Source: Chloroflexota bacterium (GTDB lineage Bacteria; Chloroflexota; Limnocylindria; P2-11E). Taken from it: 64,000 nucleotides of DNA. Position numbers and translations under genes: made by a program. The DNA is taken from NCBI GenBank assembly GCA_005883625.1, contig VBDU01000069.1, positions 17,003 to 81,002 of the forward strand, in the 5' to 3' direction. The notes under the pieces were generated by a model that ran no database searches, had not been told where the DNA came from, and saw only the letters and a program-made list of their open reading frames with translations. Shown here one piece after another: positions 57,793-64,000 of this stretch (positions within the stretch are counted from its first letter, which is position 1; the number at the start of each line of letters is the position of its first letter).

Positions 57793-58857
57793 ATGCCCGA
57801 GCGCATCGTCGTGACGTCCGAGCCGCTGAACGCGGAGACGCCGCTCGGTCGGGACACCGCGGCCATCACGCCGGTCGGACGGCATTACGTGCGCACGCAT
57901 TTCCCCCGGCCCTCGCCGCCTCACGAGATCGTCGTCGACGGCGCCGTGCGGAACGGCGCGCGCTACGACCTCGCCGCATTACAAGCGCTGGCCGCGCGAA
58001 CGCTCACCGTGACGCTCGAATGCGCGGGCAACGGCCGCGCGTACCTCGAGCCGAAGGTCCCCGGCGAGCAGTGGCGGCTCGGCGCCGTCGGGACCGCGGA
58101 GTGGACGGGCGTTCCCCTGCGGACGCTGCTCGAGCGGGCGGACCTGGGGCCGAGCGCGAGGGAGATCCTCTTCCGCGGGGCGGACCGCGGCACACCGAAG
58201 GAGCTCGCGCGCGAGATCGCGTTCGAGCGCTCGCTGCCGATCGCGGACGCGCTCGCGGACGACGTGCTCGTTGCGTACGCGATGAACGGCGCTCCGCTCG
58301 CGCCGGAGCACGGTGCGCCCTGGCGCCTCATCGTGCCCGGCCGGTACGGCATGGCGTCGGTGAAATGGCTCGAGCGCGTCTCGGCGATCGAGGAGCCCTT
58401 CGCCGGCTTCTACCAGCACACGAAGTACGTCATCGATGGTGCCCCCTTGCCGGCGATCGCGCCGCGGGCGGTCATCGTCGAGCCCGCCGACGGCGCGCGG
58501 ATCCCCAGACCGCTGCCGGACACGGAGGGCCGCGCAGGAACGTTCGAGATACGCGGGTACGCTTGGTCGGGTGTCGGCGGGATCGCGCGCGTGGACGTGA
58601 GCGTGGAGCCCGCCAGGTCGCGAAGCGAGCGCCACTGGCGCGCGGCGACGCTGGGACAGCAGGTCTCGCCGGATGCGTGGCGCGAATTCACGCTGAAGAT
58701 GCTGATCATCGGCGCCGGGTCCAGCGGCGAATTCGAGACCGAGATCCTGGCTCGGGCGACGGACGCGACGGGGACGACGCAGCCGCTGGAGCAGCGGCAC
58801 AACGCCCTTGGCTACATGAACAACCAGGCGCGGCCGGTGCGCGTGCGGATCGTCTAG
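57793..58857 (+). CDS. Molybdopterin-dependent sulfite oxidase-type enzyme
   Basis: 354 residues. THFPRPSPPHEIVVDGAVRN starts the Mo-binding domain, the Mo-ligand Cys lies in VTLECAGNGRAYLEPKVPGE, and PWRLIVPGRYGMASVKWLER closes it. The C-terminal Mo-co dimerisation Ig-like domain is present (FEIRGYAWSGVGGIARVDVS). Resembles plant/bacterial sulfite oxidase without haem domain. No signal peptide is visible, so a cytoplasmic location is likely. Physiological substrate not proven. Confidence 0.9.
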   Translation: MPERIVVTSEPLNAETPLGRDTAAITPVGRHYVRTHFPRPSPPHEIVVDGAVRNGARYDLAALQALAARTLTVTLECAGNGRAYLEPKVPGEQWRLGAVGTAEWTGVPLRTLLERADLGPSAREILFRGADRGTPKELAREIAFERSLPIADALADDVLVAYAMNGAPLAPEHGAPWRLIVPGRYGMASVKWLERVSAIEEPFAGFYQHTKYVIDGAPLPAIAPRAVIVEPADGARIPRPLPDTEGRAGTFEIRGYAWSGVGGIARVDVSVEPARSRSERHWRAATLGQQVSPDAWREFTLKMLIIGAGSSGEFETEILARATDATGTTQPLEQRHNALGYMNNQARPVRVRIV

Positions 58858-59906
58858 ACCGGAAGCTCCTGCGCCACGTCGGCGAGCATGTCCGCGACGC
58901 GCGCGACGACCTCGGGCAGGAGGGCCTGCCCCGCGACGATGTTCGCCTCGGCGCCCGAGTGGAGGTTCAGCCGCCCGTGGTCGATACCGTCGTTGACACG
59001 CCCGTTCGCGCGGTCGTACACGGGCAGACCCGCCGTGTTGCGGCCATCGAACCAGGCGCGCGCGTGGTCGCGGAGCGTCGCGAACGCGGCCTCGCCGGTC
59101 GCCGCGTGCAGCCGGTCCATCACGTAGACCGCCGACGCGACCGCGTACGGCTGGACCATCGGACCCGCGAACGCGATCTCGATCTGGGGGACGATGAAGG
59201 CGAGGGCGCTGCGGCGCGCTACGGCGACGAGCTCTGGCCGGTCGAGGATGACGCCGGCCTCGGCGAGCACGCCCTCCTGGACGTGACCCCAGAGGTGCGG
59301 CTCCCCCTTCTCGTCAGGGCTGTTCATGAGAACGTCCCCGGAGCGGCACGACGCGATCTCGTCGCACCAGCCGTCGAGCGTCTCGCGGAGGACCGGCGTC
59401 AGGCCCGCGCGGACGAGGTCGACGGCCGCGAGGACGTGGATCGCGCGCACGTCCGGCGGAGCGGCGTTCTCCGCCGCCCAGCTGAAGCCCCGCGCCAGCG
59501 GCATCGCCACGCGCTCGTCGCGGAGCAGGACGTGCGCCTTCGCGAGGGCGCGCACCCCGCGCGCCTGCCAGAAGGTGCTCCCGGGGTACGACGTCGGGCC
59601 GTCTTCGTTGATCGTGCCGTCCCAGTCATGGACGAAGTTGCGGAAGCGGCCGTCGTCACCCTGCATGTAGAGGACGAAGTCGAGCAGACCTTCGGCCCAG
59701 CTGCGCAGCCGCGCGAGCTTGGTCTCGCGCCAGAGGTCGCACAGGAGCACGAAGGCTCGCGCGGCGTCGTCCACACAGGCCACGCCTTCAGGTCCTTTGT
59801 CCTCCGCCAGGAGCCAGGAGCCCGCTCCGTCCGCGTACACGGCGATGGCACAGGCGCGCTCCCCAGCGGCGGGAAGGGGTCGCGTGAGCCGCGCGAGCTG
59901 CCTCAG
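58854..59906 (-). CDS. (alpha/alpha)6-barrel glycosidase-like protein, apparent CTG start
   Basis: 350 residues starting MRQLARLTRPLPAAGERACA if CTG is used. Helical-barrel features: GVACVDDAARAFVLLCDLWR, FRNFVHDWDGTINEDGPTSY, STFWQARGVRALAKAHVLL, GHVQEGVLAEAGVIL and HSGAEANIVAGQALL. The protein looks like glycosidases that accompany GH130 mannoside phosphorylases. The upstream GH130 stop overlaps a CTG as CTGA, with AGGAG 11 nt before it. An ATG at 59972 would overlap GH130 by 70 nt. Catalytic residues cannot be assigned safely. Confidence 0.75.
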   Translation of the reverse strand: MRQLARLTRPLPAAGERACAIAVYADGAGSWLLAEDKGPEGVACVDDAARAFVLLCDLWRETKLARLRSWAEGLLDFVLYMQGDDGRFRNFVHDWDGTINEDGPTSYPGSTFWQARGVRALAKAHVLLRDERVAMPLARGFSWAAENAAPPDVRAIHVLAAVDLVRAGLTPVLRETLDGWCDEIASCRSGDVLMNSPDEKGEPHLWGHVQEGVLAEAGVILDRPELVAVARRSALAFIVPQIEIAFAGPMVQPYAVASAVYVMDRLHAATGEAAFATLRDHARAWFDGRNTAGLPVYDRANGRVNDGIDHGRLNLHSGAEANIVAGQALLPEVVARVADMLADVAQELPV

Positions 59907-61114
59907 GATGTGTGCCGCTCCTGGAGGCTGGCGAGGATCTCGTTCACCGAGAAATCGGCCGCCGCGATGCACGAGTCCGCCGCGCCGTAGTACATGCGGA
60001 TCCGGTCATCGTCGAGACGCACGACGCCGCACGAGAAGATCGTGTCGTTGAAGAGCCCGAGTCGCTCGTAGGCGGCCCCTGGCGCGAGGATCGGCGCGGG
60101 CGATCGCGCCAGCACCTTCCGTGGATCATCCGCGTCGAGGAGGACGCCGCCCATCGCATAGCGGTGGGTCCGGTTCACGCCGTGGTAGAGCTCGAGCCAG
60201 CCCTCCTTCGTGCGGAACGGCACCGCGGACCCGCCGGTGCGCAGCTCGTCCCAGTGGTCCCAGCGTGGGAGACAGACGGTCTCGTGGCCGCCCCATTTGA
60301 GGAGGTCGTCGGAGAACGCTATCCAGATCCCGGAGATGCGGCTGAACGATTGCGGCATCGGTCGCGTGAGCGCGACGTACTGACCCGCGATCCGCTCGGG
60401 GAAGATCACGACGTCCTTGTGATCCGGCAGGAAGATGACGCCACGCCGCTCGAAGGAGTGAAAGTCCTTCGTCGTGGCGAGGCTCGTGGTGATGCCCCAG
60501 CGCGAGACCGACACGTACGTGATGTAGTGGAGCCCGTCGATGAGCGTGACGCGCGGATCCTCGACCCCGTACTCCTCGAGGTCCACGTGCGGCGAGATCG
60601 CGGGCGTCTCGTCGATCCGGAACTTCACGCCATCGGCGCTGCGCGCGACGCGCAGATGGCTCATCTGGGCGAGGTAGTCGGTGTAGCCCTCGCTCGTGAC
60701 CCCGAGCACGCCGGTCCCATTGCGATACCGGATGGAGCGGGGATCGCGGAGGTCGAGCCCCGGCAGGTCCTTGGGGATGTACGCGACGATCACGCGCGGC
60801 TTGCCGCCGTTCGCGTCGAGGAAGCACATGCCGATGACGTCATGTCTCGAGTAGCCATTCGGCAGCGGCCGGAGCACCGGGTGCGGGCCGTCGAGATCGA
60901 GCGTCATCGCGCCGGGCGGCGGGTCGATGTCGCTGCGCGGGCGCTCGGCGACCCGCATCAGGAGCACGGTCTCTCCGTCGAGCTGCGCCGTCGCGGCGTT
61001 GAAGACGGACACGACCTCGAGCTCCGGCAGCGACGGCTTCACGTCGCGCGCGGTGATGAGCGGGTTCTGCTCGAGACGCCGACCGAGCGTCGTGCGATCC
61101 AGCCGGACCGTCAT
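59903..61114 (-). CDS. GH130 beta-mannoside phosphorylase/hydrolase family protein
   Basis: 403 residues. The catalytic-Asp region reads DLEEYGVEDPRVTLIDGLHY, then TYVSVSRWGITTSLATTKDF. NPLITARDVKPSLPELEVVS and RIRMYYGAADSCIAAADFSV are the usual first and last five-blade-propeller motifs. GH130 enzymes phosphorolyse beta-1,4- or beta-1,2-mannosides to mannose-1-phosphate, or hydrolyse them. Start ATG overlaps the glycosyltransferase stop (ATGA). Middle gene of the mannoside operon. Confidence 0.92.
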   Translation of the reverse strand: MTVRLDRTTLGRRLEQNPLITARDVKPSLPELEVVSVFNAATAQLDGETVLLMRVAERPRSDIDPPPGAMTLDLDGPHPVLRPLPNGYSRHDVIGMCFLDANGGKPRVIVAYIPKDLPGLDLRDPRSIRYRNGTGVLGVTSEGYTDYLAQMSHLRVARSADGVKFRIDETPAISPHVDLEEYGVEDPRVTLIDGLHYITYVSVSRWGITTSLATTKDFHSFERRGVIFLPDHKDVVIFPERIAGQYVALTRPMPQSFSRISGIWIAFSDDLLKWGGHETVCLPRWDHWDELRTGGSAVPFRTKEGWLELYHGVNRTHRYAMGGVLLDADDPRKVLARSPAPILAPGAAYERLGLFNDTIFSCGVVRLDDDRIRMYYGAADSCIAAADFSVNEILASLQERHTS

Positions 61115-62334
61115 GCGCTGTGTACGGGAGCCTCGATGTCTTCCGGCTCGTCCACCGGACTCGCCTGCGCCGGCACCACGACCTCGGCGTGCCCGAGCAG
61201 CTCACGCGTGAGCGCGAGCACGCGGCGGCCCACGTTCGGCCAGGCCATCTCTTTGCCGTACTCGTAGGCCCGCCGCTCCAGCTCGGCCTTGAGCGCCGGA
61301 TCGTCGAGGATCGCGAGGACCGCGCGCACGAGGCCGTCGGCGTCGCGCACGTCGACGAGCAGGCCACGCCCGTCGGCGAGCGCCTCGGCGGCGTGCAGGT
61401 ACCGCGTGGAGACGATCGCCTTGCCTGCGCCGAGCGCGTACGCGAGGGTGCCGCTCGTGATCTGGTTCAGGTCGAGATACGGCGTCACGTAGACGTCGGT
61501 CGCGAGCAGGTAGTCCACGATCTCGCGCTGCCTGAGGTACTGGTTCACGAAACGCACGTGCTCAGCCATTCCGGAGCTCTCGATCTTCGCCACGAGCTCG
61601 TTGCGGTAGCGCTCGCCATCCTTCCTCAGAAGCTCGGGGTGGGTCTGCCCGACGATGAGGTAGAGCGTGTTCGGATGCCGCGCCGCGATCTGGGGCATGG
61701 CGGCGATCATGTATTCGAGGCCCTTGCGCGGATCGACGAGGCCGAAGGTCGAGATGATCGTGCGGTGATCCATGCCGAGCTGGCGCTTCAGCCGGCGGCG
61801 TCCACGCGGGACGATCGCGGGCATCCCGTGCGGGATCACGATCGAGGGACGCTCGATCCCGTAGACCTCCCCCAGCAGGCGCGCCGCGGTCTCGGCCATG
61901 ACGACGATGGCCGAGCTGCGCTCCGCGATCCGCCGCACGACCTCGCGGATCTGTGCCTCGGGCTTCGGCAGGACCGTATGCAGCGTCGTGATCACCGGCT
62001 TCTTGAGCTCCTCGAGCATCGGCACGCAGTGATCGTCGTAGGCACCGTCGCGCCAGACGCCGTAGAGCCCGAACTCGTGCTGCAGGTTGACCACGTCGGC
62101 GGACGACTCGTTGATCGCCCGCGCCGCGCCCCGATAGCTTGCCTTGTCGCCCTGGCGGATCCGCCACCGGACCTCGGGCCCATACGCGTGGGTCGCGTTT
62201 GGCTCGTCGATCGCGGCCGCGATGCAACGAACCGCCGGGTCGGCCGCTTTCACGGCGGCCATGAGATCAGCCGTGAACGTGGCGATGCCACAGCGGCGCG
62301 GGACGGCGGAGGCGACAAAGGCGATGCGGATCAC
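61111..62334 (-). CDS. GT4-family glycosyltransferase
   Basis: 407 residues from a GTG. N-terminal Rossmann strand VIRIAFVASAVPRRCGIATF with the GIATFT donor-domain loop, NLQHEFGLYG, VIPHGMPAIVPRGRRR, then STFGLVDPRKGLEYMIAAMP, and the C-terminal E-x7-E type region PYLDLNQITSGTLAYALGAG. It probably uses a nucleotide or sugar donor to build a mannose-containing glycan. It heads the three-gene operon with GH130 and the glycosidase. Upstream 62335-62441 contains only non-coding sequence. Confidence 0.88.
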   Translation of the reverse strand: MIRIAFVASAVPRRCGIATFTADLMAAVKAADPAVRCIAAAIDEPNATHAYGPEVRWRIRQGDKASYRGAARAINESSADVVNLQHEFGLYGVWRDGAYDDHCVPMLEELKKPVITTLHTVLPKPEAQIREVVRRIAERSSAIVVMAETAARLLGEVYGIERPSIVIPHGMPAIVPRGRRRLKRQLGMDHRTIISTFGLVDPRKGLEYMIAAMPQIAARHPNTLYLIVGQTHPELLRKDGERYRNELVAKIESSGMAEHVRFVNQYLRQREIVDYLLATDVYVTPYLDLNQITSGTLAYALGAGKAIVSTRYLHAAEALADGRGLLVDVRDADGLVRAVLAILDDPALKAELERRAYEYGKEMAWPNVGRRVLALTRELLGHAEVVVPAQASPVDEPEDIEAPVHSA

Positions 62335-62441
62335 ACCATTTTGCGCTGCCAGCGCTGGCTCGCTCGGCAAGGCAAGGCCCAGGGGGAGGACCTCAGGGTG
62401 GATCGCCACCTGTATTCGGCGAGCAGGATGCGTGCCCGGAA

Positions 62442-63791
62442 TCAGTCGTCTGAGGCGATGGGAAGCTCCGCGTTTCGCCATGCGGTGAAGCCGCCTCGCA
62501 TGTTGAGGACCTCACGGCCTGTGAGCTCGAGGATGCTCGCCGCGAGGCTCGAACGGATGCCCCCCGCGCAGTAGACGACGATCCTCCCCCTGGGAAGCTC
62601 GCCTGCGCGCTCGCGCACCTCGGAATAGGGCATGTGGACCGCGCCGGACGCGTGGCCGTCGCGCCACTCGCCGATCTCGCGGACGTCGAGCAGCACCGCG
62701 CCTTCCTCCGCGCGCGCCGCGGCGGTCCGCGCATCGACCTGCTCGATGCGCAGGACCTCGCCGTCGTCGGGCTCCGGCGAGGCGTATCCGCGGACGTCGT
62801 CGTACCCGATGACCGCGAGCTGCGAGCGCAAGCGCTCGGCCTGCTCGACGTCGACCGTCAGGATGACGAGCGGCGTGCCGAACGGGACGGTCGAGCCGAC
62901 GCGGACCGCGAACGAATCGTTGCCGACGACGTTCAATGCGCCGCGCCGGTGGCCGGCCCCGAAGAGGTGCGGGGGCCGCGGATCGATGACGGTCGCGCCG
63001 GCGAGTGCGCTCTGACGCAGCAGGGGCAGCGGTCGCCGATCGGCGAACGGCGCGCCCTGCGCGTTGAGCGCGCGGACGTGCGGGTAGTACGCGGGCGCGA
63101 CCGGAAGGCCCGCCTGGATCGTCCGGTGGAAGGTGGCGAAGTCCTCGAGCGCGGCGCGCGCCACGTGGTTGTGGCGCCGTTCGAAGCCGAGGGTCGTCCA
63201 GCGCGAGCCCGCGACCGTGGCCGCGCAGGCGCTCCCGCCACCGTGCGTCGGGAAGACCGCGAGGTGGTCCGGGAGCTTCAGAACATGCGAGCGCAGCGTG
63301 TCGTAGGCCGCGCGCGCCAGGCTCGCCTCGAGCGTCGCGCCGAGGAGATCGACGCGGGCGATCTGGCCGACGAGGAGCGCGCCGCCCGAGAAGAGGTATT
63401 GCGGATCGTCTGCGCGCCGCAGGTCGGACACGAGGTAGGCGACGTGCTCCGGCGTATGTCCGGGCGTCGCGACGCACCGCACCGCGAGCTCACCCACGTG
63501 GACCACTTCGTCGTGCGCGAGACCGACGTGGGGGTAGGCGACGCTCGCGTCCGCGCCGGTGTGGACGGTGATCGGACGGAGCTCCGCGAGCGCGCGCGAG
63601 CCCGAGAGATAGTCGTTGTGGACGTGCGTCTCGAACGAATGCGTCACGAGGACGCCGAGCCGCGAGGCGACCGCGAGGTACGCGTCGATGTGGCGGTCGG
63701 GATCGACGAGGAAAGCGACGCCCGCGTCTGGGTCGGCGCACAGGTAGCTCGCGTGGCCGAGCCCGGTGTCGAAGAGCTGCTCGATCAGCAT
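62442..63791 (-). CDS. MBL-fold persulfide dioxygenase/rhodanese fusion (ETHE1-CstB-like)
   Basis: 449 residues. The MBL domain (1-230) has TLLVTHSFETHVHNDYLSGS-type motif (VTHSFETHVHNDYLSGSRA), CVATPGHTPEHVAYLVSD and FPTHGGGSACAATVAGSRWT. The HxHxD is followed by Tyr rather than His, as is usual in MBL-rhodanese proteins. Two rhodanese domains follow; the first lacks a clear active Cys, the second has VVYCAGGIRSSLAASILELT with Cys. It should oxidise or transfer persulfide sulfur, fitting the sulfite-oxidase-type enzymes 4 kb away. ATG at 63791. Confidence 0.9.
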   Translation of the reverse strand: MLIEQLFDTGLGHASYLCADPDAGVAFLVDPDRHIDAYLAVASRLGVLVTHSFETHVHNDYLSGSRALAELRPITVHTGADASVAYPHVGLAHDEVVHVGELAVRCVATPGHTPEHVAYLVSDLRRADDPQYLFSGGALLVGQIARVDLLGATLEASLARAAYDTLRSHVLKLPDHLAVFPTHGGGSACAATVAGSRWTTLGFERRHNHVARAALEDFATFHRTIQAGLPVAPAYYPHVRALNAQGAPFADRRPLPLLRQSALAGATVIDPRPPHLFGAGHRRGALNVVGNDSFAVRVGSTVPFGTPLVILTVDVEQAERLRSQLAVIGYDDVRGYASPEPDDGEVLRIEQVDARTAAARAEEGAVLLDVREIGEWRDGHASGAVHMPYSEVRERAGELPRGRIVVYCAGGIRSSLAASILELTGREVLNMRGGFTAWRNAELPIASDD

Positions 63792-63803
63792 CGCCGGACG
63801 ATA

Positions 63804-63828
63804 CAGTCGGGGGGCCCCCGGCCCCCGG
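63804..63828. repeat. G-rich palindromic repeat, type A, loop-deleted
   Basis: CAGTCGGGGGGCCCCCGGCC then CCCGG is the reverse complement of the 53074 element without part of the second arm. It lies directly upstream of the MBL-rhodanese gene. Confidence 0.55.
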
Positions 63829-63838
63829 GAAAAAGGGC

Positions 63839-64000
63839 CTAGCGCCCGGGCGGCTGGCGCACTCCCTTGCGCTCGAGGTCGAGGACGCGCTCGCCCGGTC
63901 CGGGCGGGTCGTCGTGGGGCGGGATCACCTCGGGAATGCGCTCGTCGACGCTCTTGCTCTTCTCTTCGGCTTCGTCCGGCGAATCAGTCGGTGTCGGTGC
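63839..64000 (-). CDS. C-terminal fragment of a hypothetical protein (window edge)
   Basis: The minus-strand frame is open from the edge to a TAG at 63839 and ends SKSVDERIPEVIPPHDDPPG then PGERVLDLERKGVRQPPGR. The 53 visible residues are acidic and Pro-rich, probably a disordered tail. No family can be assigned. Confidence 0.45.
   Translation of the reverse strand, partial: APTPTDSPDEAEEKSKSVDERIPEVIPPHDDPPGPGERVLDLERKGVRQPPGR

Overview
Organism. The window is GC-rich bacterial chromosome with short gaps, many 4-nt ATGA/GTGA stop-start overlaps and frequent GTG, TTG and apparently CTG start codons. The mix of genes (Os1348-like NHLP peptides, a kinase with a multi-pass membrane tail, a three-piece LigD, GAAC-N4-GTTC SOS-like boxes, a GH130 mannoside operon, a PyrR-controlled pyr operon) suggests a soil or freshwater Chloroflexota, perhaps of the Limnocylindria type. 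This is an inference from gene content, not a phylogeny. No gap without a gene exceeds 300 bases; the largest are 34933-35138, 18254-18517, 46553-46796 and 35730-35999.

Layout. 1-9535 (minus): pyrimidine operon pyrR-pyrB-pyrC-carA-phzF-carB-MFS-VOC, led by a clear PyrR-binding RNA hairpin. 9560-14116: M23 peptidase, a membrane protein, a Nudix-like protein, a GalT-like protein and glycogen synthase. 14246-18253: secreted helical repeat protein, membrane Ser/Thr kinase, two small proteins, a response regulator. 18518-20908: double-HNH protein whose stop codon lies inside a tRNA-Gly gene, then a secreted metallopeptidase-like protein. 20929-30128: alpha/beta hydrolase, peroxiredoxin, PIG-L/BtuF-like/Dph6-like operon, secreted Ig-module protein, alpha-galactosidase, amidohydrolase, FecR protein. 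30125-33894 (minus): HtrA-like protease, MoxR ATPase, DUF58, VWA protein. 34033-41703: DNA-repair region with SOS-like boxes, a radical SAM protein, DoxX, topoisomerase IB, a PHP-domain protein and LigD split into phosphoesterase, ligase and polymerase genes. 42054-48165: acyltransferase, then the most unusual locus. 48158-64000: GDPD, hydrolase, secreted GHL10-like protein, ParB-like/MFS/DUF421/RIO operon, cell-wall amidase, two divergent molybdopterin oxidoreductases, mannoside operon (glycosyltransferase, GH130, glycosidase), MBL-rhodanese sulfur enzyme.

Candidate new system (42698-48165). A membrane M50 metalloprotease has a PqqD/RRE-like N-terminus and two C-terminal cyclic-nucleotide-binding domains. 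It is followed by a small zinc-cluster protein and two paralogous NHLP (Os1348-like) peptide genes. The peptides share a near-identical leader and have different cysteine-free Ser/Thr/Asp/Gly-rich tails. Two Crp/Fnr-family regulators flank the set. Both peptide genes carry the same ACTG-N5-CAGT / TTGACG element at nearly the same distance from their start codons. I infer a cyclic-nucleotide-responsive peptide processing or signalling system.

Other themes. A family of short G-rich palindromic repeats lies between and inside genes, and encodes the same peptide ([10 protein letters not shown]) in two unrelated proteins. A secreted Ig-like module is shared by three otherwise different proteins. 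At least three genes appear to start with CTG, two of them by a CTGA overlap with the upstream stop.
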